From Pseudoalteromonas piratica (GTDB lineage: Bacteria > Pseudomonadota > Gammaproteobacteria > Enterobacterales > Alteromonadaceae): a DNA stretch of 64,000 nt. The stretch is taken from assembly GCF_000788395.1 (NCBI RefSeq), contig NZ_CP009888.1:2128001-2192000 (forward strand), given 5' to 3'. The position numbers were made by a program, and so were the translations under genes. Shown here piece by piece: positions 10,101 to 18,840 of this stretch. Positions within the stretch are counted from its first letter, which is position 1. Every line of letters begins with the position of its first letter. A model generated the notes under the pieces. It did no database searches. It saw only the letters and a program-made list of their open reading frames with translations, and was not told the DNA's origin.

Positions 10101-10939
10101 TGAACCAAAATATCCCTGTTATTATCATTCCTGCATATAACGAGAGAAGCGTTATTGCACGAACATTAACTCCTATTTATCCAGGTATCGAGGGTGGAGA
10201 CTTTTCGATAGTACTAGCCGTTAATGGTACAACGGATGATACGGTTGATTTTGTAAAACAAACCTTTCCGAAAGTTAATTGCTTAGATATTGAGATAGGT
10301 TCAAAAACTAATGCTATCAATGAAGCTGAAAAGCTGAATGTTGGCTTTCCAAGAGTTTATATGGACGCTGACGTGGTTCTAACGTTAAAAGGTATAAAAT
10401 CACTGATAGACCGTCTGGCAAGCACAAAACAACCTTTACTGGCAGCACCTAAAGCAGAAATGGACTTTAGCCACTCTAGCTTTTTAGTTAAAGCATTCTA
10501 TCAAGCTTGGTTTAAAACTAAGTTTTATACAGAGCAAGGTTTTGGTGGTGGAGTTTATGGCCTAAATGAAGCAGCTAGAAGCAACTTTGAACGGTTTCCC
10601 AAAATTATTGCGGACGACGGCTTTATAAGAGAAGTGGTTTGTAGCTCTCAACATTCAATCGTTAACGAGTGTATTTCAATAGTGAGTGCACCTCGCGATA
10701 TACGCAGTCTTATAAAAATAAAGAGTAGAAGTAAGCTCGGTAATATGGAGCTAAAAAAGAAAGGCTTGATAAAAAATGCGCCTTTAACAGGAAAACGTTT
10801 TGAGCAGTCACCTAGCCTAATCGAGTTTATAGTGTACGGGGTGGTGAATGTTATTGCTACTAAGTTTGCTCAACGTAGTTTGTCGAGCTTAGAAAGTTAT
10901 ACTTGGCAGAAAGATAGCTCTTCGAGAGAGGTCGAATGA
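10100..10939 (+). CDS. GT2 family glycosyltransferase
   Basis: 279 residues. VIIIPAYNER at the N-terminus, VNGTTDDT as the nucleotide-binding region, MDADVVL as the DxD motif and ADDGFIREVV as the catalytic-base region place it in GT2. It lacks clear membrane helices except a weak C-terminal one. It is coupled to its neighbours on both sides by 1- and 4-base overlaps. Donor and acceptor cannot be read from the sequence; it probably adds one of the middle sugars of the repeat unit. Confidence 0.82.
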   Translation: MNQNIPVIIIPAYNERSVIARTLTPIYPGIEGGDFSIVLAVNGTTDDTVDFVKQTFPKVNCLDIEIGSKTNAINEAEKLNVGFPRVYMDADVVLTLKGIKSLIDRLASTKQPLLAAPKAEMDFSHSSFLVKAFYQAWFKTKFYTEQGFGGGVYGLNEAARSNFERFPKIIADDGFIREVVCSSQHSIVNECISIVSAPRDIRSLIKIKSRSKLGNMELKKKGLIKNAPLTGKRFEQSPSLIEFIVYGVVNVIATKFAQRSLSSLESYTWQKDSSSREVE

Positions 10940-11388
10940 AAAACAAGAAAGTTATGGCTGTAGCTTCACGCGGTGGGCACTGGATACAGCTAAACCGATT
11001 GCGTGCTGTTTGGCAGGACCAGGAAGTTGTATTTATCACTAATGATAGCTCACTACGCTCTCATGTTGGTGATGCAAAATTTGAAACGGTTATTGATGCA
11101 AATATGGAGCAAAAACCTAGGCTCATTATATTGGCGTTACAAACTTTCTTTAAGGTAATTAAGCACCGTCCAGATGTCATTATTAGTACTGGTGCTGCAC
11201 CAGGCTTTTTCGCTTTATTGTGGGGTAAGTTAATTGGTGCTAAAACAGTATGGGTAGACTCTGTTGCAAATGCTGAAGAACTCTCCATGGCAGGTAGTAA
11301 AGTTAAGAAAATAGCTGATGTATGGTTAACTCAGTGGCCTGAGGTCGCTAAGGAAGATGGCCCACTGTATAAAGGAAGAGTATTTTGA
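10936..11388 (+). CDS. Alg14/PssD-like glycosyltransferase membrane subunit
   Basis: 150 residues. AVASRGGHWIQL at the start, VIISTGAAPGFFALLWGKL in the middle and WVDSVANAEELSMAG match the Alg14 family (PssD, CpsF in bacteria). These proteins recruit the catalytic Alg13-like partner to the membrane and shape the acceptor site. The start lies in an ATGA overlap with the preceding GT2 gene, and the stop overlaps the next gene the same way, so the two half-enzymes are made together. In Rhizobium, PssD/PssE transfer GlcA to Glc-PP-undecaprenol, which fits the presence of ugd. Confidence 0.87.
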   Translation: MKNKKVMAVASRGGHWIQLNRLRAVWQDQEVVFITNDSSLRSHVGDAKFETVIDANMEQKPRLIILALQTFFKVIKHRPDVIISTGAAPGFFALLWGKLIGAKTVWVDSVANAEELSMAGSKVKKIADVWLTQWPEVAKEDGPLYKGRVF

Positions 11389-11870
11389 TTTTTGTCACAG
11401 TTGGCACTCAGTTGTCCTTTGATCGCTTAGTTAAGAATGTAGAAAAGTGGGCTTTAGATTCAGGTTACACAGATATCGTTTTCCAAGTAGGTGAAAGTGG
11501 TTACCAACCTAGCGTTGGCACTGTTCATGAGTTTATATCTGGACATGAGGCAGATGACTATTTTAATAAAGCTGATGTAATCATAGGCCACGCAGGAATG
11601 GGAACTATCTTGTCTTGTTTGAGTGAAGGTAAGCCTTTAGTTATCATGCCAAGACTATTTTCACTTGGAGAGCATCGTAACGATCATCAATTGGCTACTT
11701 TCAATAAATTTGCTGAGCAGCCAGGGTTATTTCCAGCACAAGATGAAACAAGGCTATGCGAAGCTATTGAACAAGCATTAAAAGCTCAAAATTCGGAACA
11801 TGATTTTAGTTCGCTCGCACCTGAAGAACTGACCGACTATATTAGAGAACAAGTTATATTAGGGAATTAA
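11385..11870 (+). CDS. Alg13/PssE-like glycosyltransferase catalytic subunit (GT28 C-terminal domain)
   Basis: 161 residues. [14 protein letters not shown] at the N-terminus, [13 protein letters not shown] and [21 protein letters not shown] are the UDP-sugar binding half of a GT28 enzyme; the acceptor half is the preceding Alg14-like protein. The start is a TTG within TTGA, overlapping the alg14-like stop by 4 bases, and no better start exists. This rare start probably ties its synthesis to that of its partner. The likely reaction is transfer of GlcA (or Gal/Glc) from UDP-sugar to lipid-linked Glc. Confidence 0.87.
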   Translation: MIFVTVGTQLSFDRLVKNVEKWALDSGYTDIVFQVGESGYQPSVGTVHEFISGHEADDYFNKADVIIGHAGMGTILSCLSEGKPLVIMPRLFSLGEHRNDHQLATFNKFAEQPGLFPAQDETRLCEAIEQALKAQNSEHDFSSLAPEELTDYIREQVILGN

Positions 11871-11874
11871 CTCA

Positions 11875-12771
11875 ATGAAACTTACAAAAAATACAAAAGG
11901 AATTATCCTCGCAGGAGGCAGTGGAACTCGTTTATACCCTTTAACAAAGGTGGTTAGTAAACAGCTAATGCCTGTTTACGATAAGCCTATGGTTTATTAT
12001 CCAATCAGTACACTTATGTGTGCCGGTATTAAAGATATTTTAATTATTACAACACCAGAAGAGCAAAGTCGTTTTATTGATTTACTTGGGGATGGTAGTG
12101 ACTGGGGGATTAATATTGAATATACAGATCAACCTTCTCCAGATGGACTTGCGCAAGCGTTTTTACTTGCTGAAGAGTTTTTAGATGGAGCAAACGCAGC
12201 CTTAGTACTAGGTGATAACTTATTTTACGGTCATGACCTAGTGAAATCACTACAAAATGCAGCTGCAAGACAAGAAGGGGGTACGGTATTTGGATACCAT
12301 GTTGCTAACCCAACTGCTTATGGCGTGGTTGAGTTTGATGAACATGGTAAAGCTATTTCGGTCGAAGAAAAACCAACTGAGCCAAAATCAAATTATGCTG
12401 TACCGGGCTTATACTTTTTTGATAGTAAAGTAGTTGAATACGCTAAAAACGTAAAGCCATCTCCGAGGGGAGAGTTAGAAATAACCGACGTTATCGAGCA
12501 GTATTTAGCTCAAGGTACATTGAATGTGGAAATTATGGGGCGTGGTACTGCTTGGCTAGATACAGGTACTCATGACTCTTTATTGCAAGCTGCACAATTT
12601 ATTGAAACAATTGAAAAACGCCAAGGCTTAAAAGTAAATTGCCCAGAAGAAATAGCATACCGCATGGGTTACATTACTGCCGAACAACTAAAGGCACTTG
12701 CTGAGCCACTGCGTAAGAGTGGTTATGGTGAGTACTTGCTTAACTTGCTAAACCAAAAGGTATTTTCGTGA
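11875..12771 (+). CDS. rmlA: glucose-1-phosphate thymidylyltransferase
   Basis: 298 residues, usual RmlA length. First step of dTDP-L-rhamnose synthesis: dTTP + Glc-1-P to dTDP-glucose. [16 protein letters not shown] at residues 9-24 with [11 protein letters not shown] is the nucleotidyltransferase signature, and the [19 protein letters not shown] region is typical. It overlaps rmlC by 4 bases (GTGA). The order rmlA-rmlC-rmlB-rmlD differs from the BDAC order of enteric bacteria. Confidence 0.97.
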   Translation: MKLTKNTKGIILAGGSGTRLYPLTKVVSKQLMPVYDKPMVYYPISTLMCAGIKDILIITTPEEQSRFIDLLGDGSDWGINIEYTDQPSPDGLAQAFLLAEEFLDGANAALVLGDNLFYGHDLVKSLQNAAARQEGGTVFGYHVANPTAYGVVEFDEHGKAISVEEKPTEPKSNYAVPGLYFFDSKVVEYAKNVKPSPRGELEITDVIEQYLAQGTLNVEIMGRGTAWLDTGTHDSLLQAAQFIETIEKRQGLKVNCPEEIAYRMGYITAEQLKALAEPLRKSGYGEYLLNLLNQKVFS

Positions 12772-13313
12772 ACATAGTCGATACCAAAATACCAGATGTA
12801 AAAATAATTGAGCCACAAGTGTTTGGTGATGAGCGTGGTTTTTTTATGGAAACCTTCCGTGAGTCATGGTTTCGAGAGCATGTAGCTGATGTCATTTTCG
12901 TGCAAGATAACCACAGTAAATCAAGCAAAGGTATTTTACGTGGCCTACATTACCAAACAGAGCAAACACAAGGTAAATTAGTACGTGTTACTCGTGGTGA
13001 GGTCTATGATGTTGCAGTAGATATGCGTAAAAGCAGTCCGACATTTGGCCAATGGGTTGGCGTATTACTAAATGAGGAAAACAAGCGCCAGTTATGGGTG
13101 CCAGCAGGGTTTGCTCATGGTTTTTACGTAACCAGTGATTCAGCCGAGTTTGTTTACAAGTGCACCGATTACTATGCGCCTGAGTTTGAGCAAAGCGTAT
13201 TGTGGAACGACCCTAAGCTGGCGATTGATTGGCCGCTAGTACCCAATGAAGACGTAAAATTATCAGCTAAAGACGAAGCTGGCTTACTGTTTGATAACGC
13301 AACTTACTTTTAA
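12768..13313 (+). CDS. rmlC: dTDP-4-dehydrorhamnose 3,5-epimerase
   Basis: 181 residues. Cupin-fold epimerase for the third rhamnose step. Visible are [31 protein letters not shown] with the catalytic His, and [10 protein letters not shown]. The GTG start is in the overlap with rmlA and is preceded by AAAAGG. The length fits the family. Confidence 0.97.
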   Translation: MNIVDTKIPDVKIIEPQVFGDERGFFMETFRESWFREHVADVIFVQDNHSKSSKGILRGLHYQTEQTQGKLVRVTRGEVYDVAVDMRKSSPTFGQWVGVLLNEENKRQLWVPAGFAHGFYVTSDSAEFVYKCTDYYAPEFEQSVLWNDPKLAIDWPLVPNEDVKLSAKDEAGLLFDNATYF

Positions 13314-13327
13314 TAACTGAGAAAACC

Positions 13328-14395
13328 ATGAGTAAAACAATTTTTGTAACAGGTGGTGCTGGTTTTATTGGCTCTGCACTTGTTCGTTATTTAATAAATG
13401 AAACTGACAACACAGTTATTAATTTTGATAAATTAACGTACGCAGGTAATTTAGAGTCGCTAACATCTGTTGAAAATAACGAGCGTTATCACTTTGTCCA
13501 AGGTGATATTTGTGACAGAGAATTAGTGGCTAGCACTTTTGAAAAGTACCAACCAGATTTTATAATGCACCTTGCAGCAGAGAGTCATGTAGACCGCTCT
13601 ATTGATGGCCCTGGTGAATTTATTCAAACGAATGTAGTTGGCACATACGAGTTATTAGAAGCTTCACGCAGTTATTTCGCTACATTAAATGCGGATAAAA
13701 AAGCGACGTTTAGGTTCCACCACATCTCAACAGATGAAGTATATGGTGATTTAGGTGAAACAGGCTTATTTACAGAAGAAACACCATATGAACCAAGTTC
13801 ACCATACTCAGCTTCTAAAGCTGCTTCAGACCACCTAGTACGCGCTTGGCACAGAACATACGACTTACCTGTTGTACTAACGAACTGCTCTAATAACTAT
13901 GGTCCTTTCCATTTCCCAGAAAAGCTTATCCCTTTAGTTATTTTAAACGCGTTAGAAGGTAAGCAATTACCGATGTATGGTGATGGTACACAAGTACGCG
14001 ATTGGTTATTTGTTGAAGACCATGCGCGTGCGCTATACCGCGTAGTAACACAAGGTGTACTTGGCGAAACATACAATATTGGCGGCTTTAACGAAAAACA
14101 AAATATTGAAGTGGTTACCACTATTTGTAACCACCTCAATGAGCTAATTGGTAATAAACCTAACGGTTTAAATGACTTTAAAGAGCTCATTACTTTTGTT
14201 AAAGACAGACCTGGCCATGACGTGCGTTACGCTATTGATGCAACCAAAATTAATAAAGAGTTAGGTTGGCACCCAGAAGAAACGTTTGATTCAGGTATCT
14301 TAAAAACCGTTAAGTGGTATTTAGAAAACCTTGAGTGGTGTAAACATGTGCAAGATGGCAGCTATCAACGTGAACGCTTAGGTGCAGATAGCTAA
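13328..14395 (+). CDS. rmlB: dTDP-glucose 4,6-dehydratase
   Basis: 355 residues. Extended SDR enzyme converting dTDP-glucose to the 4-keto-6-deoxy sugar. The NAD site [13 protein letters not shown] is at residues 8-20, the catalytic block TDEVYGDL is present, and [13 protein letters not shown] carries the YxxxK pair. It joins rmlD through TAATGA, so the two are translated together. Confidence 0.97.
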   Translation: MSKTIFVTGGAGFIGSALVRYLINETDNTVINFDKLTYAGNLESLTSVENNERYHFVQGDICDRELVASTFEKYQPDFIMHLAAESHVDRSIDGPGEFIQTNVVGTYELLEASRSYFATLNADKKATFRFHHISTDEVYGDLGETGLFTEETPYEPSSPYSASKAASDHLVRAWHRTYDLPVVLTNCSNNYGPFHFPEKLIPLVILNALEGKQLPMYGDGTQVRDWLFVEDHARALYRVVTQGVLGETYNIGGFNEKQNIEVVTTICNHLNELIGNKPNGLNDFKELITFVKDRPGHDVRYAIDATKINKELGWHPEETFDSGILKTVKWYLENLEWCKHVQDGSYQRERLGADS

Positions 14396-15252
14396 TGAAA
14401 GCACTAGTTATCGGAAAAAGTGGTCAGGTTGCCTATGAATTGTTGGCAACTTGCCCTGCACACATCTCAGCGGTAGCTTACGGCAGAAGTGATATCGATA
14501 TTCTCGATATCACTTCTGTGCAAGCGGTTGTTGAAAAAGAACAACCAGATGTCATTATAAATGCATCAGCTTATACAGCGGTTGATAAAGCTGAAACTGA
14601 TAAAGACGCAGCATTTGCTATTAATGGCGACGCAGTCGCTAACTTAGCCAATGTGGCTAAGCAGCAGAAAATCAGGCTTTTGCATATTTCAACTGATTTT
14701 GTATTTGACGGTACTCAATCAACGCCATACAAAGTAGATGATAGGCCAAACCCTATCAATATGTATGGTGCATCTAAGCTTGCTGGTGAGCTGGCTATTC
14801 AAGAAATCTACCCAGAAAATGCCGCTATAGTGCGTACATCCTGGGTTTACTCTAGCCATGGCAACAACTTCGTAAAAACCATGCTGCGTCTAATGGCTGA
14901 GAAAGATGCACTTAATGTTGTAAGTGACCAAATTGGTAGTCCAACTTATGCTAAAGGCTTAGCCGAATACTTATGGCGTTTAGCAGAACAAGATACGTTG
15001 GAGTTAATACAGCATTATAGTGATTTAGGTGTCGCGTCTTGGTATGACTTCGCTGTTGCGATTCAAGAAATAGCGTTAGGAAAAGGCCTGCTAACTAAAA
15101 GCATTCCAATTTCAACTATTCCGGCATCTCAATATCCAACACCAGCGAAGCGTCCAGCGTTTAGTTTGATGGATAAGCATAATATGGCTATTGGAGTTCA
15201 TTGGCGAAAACAACTATCAGTAATGCTTAGGATGTTAATTAACGAACAATAG
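14395..15252 (+). CDS. rmlD: dTDP-4-dehydrorhamnose reductase
   Basis: 285 residues. Last step to dTDP-L-rhamnose using NAD(P)H. GKSGQVAYEL at residues 7-16 binds the cofactor; STDFVFDG and YGASKLAGE (YxxxK) form the active site. The first 40 codons contain a perfect 15-bp inverted repeat (14484-14518), described separately. It is the last gene of the first polysaccharide block; no clear terminator follows. Confidence 0.96.
   Translation: MKALVIGKSGQVAYELLATCPAHISAVAYGRSDIDILDITSVQAVVEKEQPDVIINASAYTAVDKAETDKDAAFAINGDAVANLANVAKQQKIRLLHISTDFVFDGTQSTPYKVDDRPNPINMYGASKLAGELAIQEIYPENAAIVRTSWVYSSHGNNFVKTMLRLMAEKDALNVVSDQIGSPTYAKGLAEYLWRLAEQDTLELIQHYSDLGVASWYDFAVAIQEIALGKGLLTKSIPISTIPASQYPTPAKRPAFSLMDKHNMAIGVHWRKQLSVMLRMLINEQ
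14484..14518 (+). repeat. perfect 15-bp inverted repeat inside rmlD
   Basis: CAGAAGTGATATCGA at 14484-14498 and its exact reverse complement at 14504-14518 enclose a 5-base loop (TATTC). A G-T pair would extend it by one. The coded peptide here is SDIDILDITS, a normal RmlD segment, so the symmetry costs nothing at protein level. As RNA it would form a strong hairpin about 90 bases into the gene. Confidence 0.85.
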
Positions 15253-15649
15253 TTATTTATTTGCTTAATAGGCATGATTCGGAAGCCATTCTTCATTCGG
15301 TGCTTATTTATACTCTCCAATGATTTTTGTAAATGGCAATTTATTAGTGCACTTTCGCCGTAAGGTAATGCGCCTGAACTTAGATACTATGTAGCACGTG
15401 ATTCTAACCAAACATTTGTTTAAATTAGTTGAATTAGTTTCACATGCTATAACCAGCTTATTTGAATAACCTCGTAAAATAGCCACTTTAAGTTATGGCT
15501 TAGTTAGATTATCAAAAATACCTGTAGCGTACTAAATTGTTATTTCTTTCATATTGTTTTTGCAAAAAAAATACTATAAATATTCGACTTGGTTATAAAA
15601 AAATACGACGTTTATTGTTGTTTTCATTTTTTTTTAATATCAAATTGCA
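15253..15649 (+). other. AT-rich intergenic region between rmlD and the second polysaccharide block
   Basis: About 400 bases with no credible gene on either strand; the longest frame is a 60-residue minus-strand frame with no ribosome site or motif. It becomes very A/T-rich towards the promoter at 15650 (A- and T-tracts at 15566-15640), which may be a nucleoid-protein (H-NS-like) binding or UP-element-like stretch. No hairpin with a T-run was found behind rmlD. Confidence 0.5.
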
Positions 15650-15696
15650 TATAATAGTGCGGTTATTCTAATGGCACTTTTTAAACTACATGGAGG
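15650..15696 (+). promoter_or_regulatory. promoter -10 box and ribosome site for the sugar-transferase gene
   Basis: TATAAT at 15650-15655, preceded by a TG two bases upstream and a weak -35. Transcription would start near 15662. GGAGG at 15692-15696 lies 4 bases before GTG 15701. This leaves no room for a ribosome site before the ATG at 15671 and argues that GTG 15701 is the real start. Confidence 0.65.
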
Positions 15697-15700
15697 TAGG

Positions 15701-17101
15701 GTGAAACCCACTCGCACATTTAAACCATCGAGCAATTCAGGTGCAAGTATCTATCGCACTACAGATATTGCTGTACTTATTGCTACTTTGTTTGCAGCAG
15801 GTATTGCTTATGGTATTGATATAAAACAAGGCTATCTAATTGTATTAGGTGTAGTTCTAGTTACTTATCTTTATACAGCGGAGCTTTTAAATTTATATCG
15901 CTCCTGGCGTGCTGGCAAGTTTAGAGAAATGGTTTTTTATACTTGGGCGAGTCTAATTGTTGCTTTTAGCACCTTATTTTTAGTTGCTTTTTTATTTAAA
16001 TTCTCAGAACAGTTGTCACGTGTAACCTTGGTATTATGGTTTGCATTTAGTTTTATTGGCTTGTTTTTAAGCCGCTTTTTAGTTCGTGCGTATAAAAAAA
16101 ATCGTCGTCGTTTAGGTTTAAGTACTAAAAAAGTAGCCATTATTGGTGCAACTGAATCTGGTGCCAATTTGTTTAAACAAATAACAGAGCATGATGAGTT
16201 GGGTTATGAGTTTGTAGGCTTTTATGAAGACCGAAAGCCAGAACGCCTTTTTGAAGATTTGCACTATCATGTAGAAGGTTCTATAGACAGCGCTGTCAGT
16301 AAGGCTAAGCAAGGTGACATTGATGTGCTCTTTATTGCGTTACCATTCAAAGCTGAAAAACGTATTGCAGATATTTTAGTTAAGCTTGGTAATAGTACAG
16401 TCGATGTGCACTTTATTCCCGATTTTTTACTTTCAAATTTAATACATGCTCGCATAGAACATATTGGCGATGTAGATACACTAAGTGTGTTTGAATCGCC
16501 ATATTTAGGAGCAAGAGAATTTATAAAACGCACAGAAGACATTTTAGTTGGTAGCTTTATTCTACTCGTAATTTCACCAATCTTATTATTTGTTGCATTG
16601 GGTGTAAAATTCACCTCTAAAGGTCCTGTACTATTTAAGCAAGATCGCTACGGCCTTGGCGGCGAAAAAATACGTGTATGGAAATTCCGCTCTATGACTG
16701 TAATGGAAAATAGTGATGTTGTAACTCAAGCAAAAAAAGGTGATGCACGGATTACCAAATTTGGCGGCTTTTTAAGACGAACGAGCCTAGATGAATTACC
16801 GCAGTTTTTTAATGTAATAACAGGTCAAATGTCAATTGTAGGCCCCAGGCCTCATGCGGTATCACATAACGAAGAATATCGCCAAAAAGTAGAGTTTTAT
16901 ATGCTCCGCCACAAGGTTAAGCCTGGTATTACAGGTTGGGCTCAAATAAACGGTTGGCGAGGCGAAACCGATACGCTAGAAAAAATGGAAAGGCGTGTTG
17001 AGCACGATTTATTTTATATCAAACATTGGTCGTTATGGTTTGATATAAAGATTATATTTTTAACATTTTTTAAAGGGTTTGTAGGCAAAAATGCTTACTA
17101 A
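15701..17101 (+). CDS. undecaprenyl-phosphate hexose-1-phosphate transferase (WcaJ/PssY type)
   Basis: 466 residues from GTG 15701, chosen for its GGAGG site; an in-frame ATG at 15671 would add 10 residues. Order: four N-terminal membrane helices, a Rossmann-like CoA_binding_3 domain, another helix near residue 285, then the bacterial sugar transferase domain with KFRSM, RRTSLDELPQFFNV, MSIVGPRP and WAQINGWRGETDT. It starts repeat-unit synthesis by moving Glc-1-P (or a related hexose-1-P) from UDP-sugar to undecaprenyl phosphate. Glucose is inferred from the WcaJ-like C-terminus and galU. It heads the second block of the locus. Confidence 0.9.
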   Translation: MKPTRTFKPSSNSGASIYRTTDIAVLIATLFAAGIAYGIDIKQGYLIVLGVVLVTYLYTAELLNLYRSWRAGKFREMVFYTWASLIVAFSTLFLVAFLFKFSEQLSRVTLVLWFAFSFIGLFLSRFLVRAYKKNRRRLGLSTKKVAIIGATESGANLFKQITEHDELGYEFVGFYEDRKPERLFEDLHYHVEGSIDSAVSKAKQGDIDVLFIALPFKAEKRIADILVKLGNSTVDVHFIPDFLLSNLIHARIEHIGDVDTLSVFESPYLGAREFIKRTEDILVGSFILLVISPILLFVALGVKFTSKGPVLFKQDRYGLGGEKIRVWKFRSMTVMENSDVVTQAKKGDARITKFGGFLRRTSLDELPQFFNVITGQMSIVGPRPHAVSHNEEYRQKVEFYMLRHKVKPGITGWAQINGWRGETDTLEKMERRVEHDLFYIKHWSLWFDIKIIFLTFFKGFVGKNAY

Positions 17102-17116
17102 ATAAAGGAAAAAATA

Positions 17117-18304
17117 ATGAAAAAAAGTATCTTAACTTGCGCAGTGGCAATGTTATTATCTTTTAATTCACAGGCTAATAATGAGCCTGGTGCATTTCGA
17201 ACGGAATCAGGGTTTGTTGTAACACCATTACTAGACTTAGGTTTAAAGCAAGACGACAATATTTATAGTCGCTCTAATAATGAAACAAGCAGCACCATTT
17301 TAACTGTAGACCCTTCAGTAAACTTTTTGTTAGATGATGGTGTAAACAGCTACTCATTTGACGTAGGTGTTTTATCAGGCTTTTATACTGAAGACAGCAC
17401 TGACAACTATGTTGATGGCTATTTAGGATTTAGTGGCCATTTTGAGCCTAGCTCAAAGTCTCGCTTTGACCTTAACGCAGATGCTATTTGGACAACTGAA
17501 CCTCGAGGTACTGGTTTAACCGAAGGCATTGGTTCAGAAATTGACAAGCCGTTACGTTACAGCGAGCAATACCTAGAAGGTATTTATGAGTATGGTGCCC
17601 GCACTGCATTTGGTCGCGTTGCTGTGCGTGGCCAGTATTACAATAAAGAATATTTAAACTTTAAAGAACAAACTCAATACCGCAATTTAGATAAACTGCT
17701 AGTTGGTGGCAAATTTATTTATAACACTCAAGCAGGAAGCGATGCCTTTGTTGAATTAACACATGAAGACATTTCTTACGATATTACAGCACCTAACGAG
17801 CTAGCCCGTGATTCTAAAGATATTCGTGCTTTAGTTGGTTTTGAGTGGGAAGCAACAGCTCTTACATCTGGTAGTGCAAAGCTGGGTTATCAGAAGAAAG
17901 ATTTTGATGATACCGGCCGTGATAACTTCACAGGCCTAAGCTGGGAAGCAGGCATTACTTGGTCACCGCTAACGTACTCGAGTTTTGATATAAGTACATC
18001 TCAAGCAGCTGTAGATCCGCTTACTGAAGGTGATTACATTGAAGAAACAACCTTCGATTTAGGTTGGAATCATAATTGGAATGAGCGATTATCTTCTCGA
18101 TTAGGTATCAGTTACTTACTTGAAGATTATGTGGGTGTAACTCGTGAAGATGATACAACCACATTAGTTGCAGAAGTTAATTATCAGTTGCTGCGCTGGG
18201 TTGGCATTACTGGTTATGTTAACATCACCGATAAAGATTCAACTCGTGAAGGTCTATACTTCGATAAAAACGTGGTTGGTGTAAACTTATCGTTATCAAT
18301 GTAA
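17117..18304 (+). CDS. outer-membrane beta-barrel protein of the exopolysaccharide locus
   Basis: 395 residues with a clear signal peptide (MKKS..., cleavage near residue 20). The rest consists of alternating amphipathic strands with many Tyr/Asp/Asn, ending in LSLSM, a C-terminus that suits an outer-membrane barrel. It resembles the EpsL/putative beta-barrel porin families next to polysaccharide export genes. Because the neighbouring export protein lacks an outer-membrane part, this barrel may form the actual exit pore. Family recognition is by pattern only. Confidence 0.72.
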   Translation: MKKSILTCAVAMLLSFNSQANNEPGAFRTESGFVVTPLLDLGLKQDDNIYSRSNNETSSTILTVDPSVNFLLDDGVNSYSFDVGVLSGFYTEDSTDNYVDGYLGFSGHFEPSSKSRFDLNADAIWTTEPRGTGLTEGIGSEIDKPLRYSEQYLEGIYEYGARTAFGRVAVRGQYYNKEYLNFKEQTQYRNLDKLLVGGKFIYNTQAGSDAFVELTHEDISYDITAPNELARDSKDIRALVGFEWEATALTSGSAKLGYQKKDFDDTGRDNFTGLSWEAGITWSPLTYSSFDISTSQAAVDPLTEGDYIEETTFDLGWNHNWNERLSSRLGISYLLEDYVGVTREDDTTTLVAEVNYQLLRWVGITGYVNITDKDSTREGLYFDKNVVGVNLSLSM

Positions 18305-18313
18305 GGAATTATT

Positions 18314-18832
18314 ATGTTCAGGCTGTTTAGCCTGGCACTTATTTTAGTGTTCATCCTGCCAATCCATGCTGCGCAGGATGAATATATTTTAGGGCCAGGT
18401 GATAAAATTGTGATAAAAGTACATGGTCAAGATGACCTTACTGTTGAGTCTTTTCTTGGTAACAATGGAGTCATTAACTATCCATTTTTAGGTGAAATTA
18501 AAGTAACAGGATTGACTATTAGCCAAATTGAGAATCTCGTTAGTCGTGGCCTTAAGGGCGATTACCTGATCAACCCTAGTGTTTATGCCCAAGTATTGGA
18601 ATACCGTCCATTTTACATTCATGGTGAGGTCAAAGAGCCTGGTGCTTACCCATACAACCCAGGTATGTCAGTAAACCAAGCTATTGCCCTTGCTGGCGGT
18701 TTGACTGAGCGCGCCTCAGAAGAAAAAATATATCTTTATAAAGAAGGTAACAATAAAAACTTTATTACGGCTGAACTTGATACAAAAGTTTCTGCTGGCG
18801 ACACAATTAAAATTGAACAACGCTTCTTTTAG
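18314..18832 (+). CDS. polysaccharide export protein (short Wza/OPX type)
   Basis: 172 residues. After a signal peptide (cleaved near HAA-Q) comes YILGPGDKIVIKVHGQDDL, the polysaccharide-export domain, then one SLBB domain with FYIHGEVKEPGAYPY and AIALAGGLT. There is no lipobox cysteine, and the protein ends after the SLBB domain, so the C-terminal helix of E. coli Wza that spans the outer membrane is absent. It is therefore a periplasmic ring component that needs another protein in the outer membrane; the preceding barrel gene is the obvious candidate. Confidence 0.88.
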   Translation: MFRLFSLALILVFILPIHAAQDEYILGPGDKIVIKVHGQDDLTVESFLGNNGVINYPFLGEIKVTGLTISQIENLVSRGLKGDYLINPSVYAQVLEYRPFYIHGEVKEPGAYPYNPGMSVNQAIALAGGLTERASEEKIYLYKEGNNKNFITAELDTKVSAGDTIKIEQRFF

Positions 18833-18840
18833 GTATGTAA

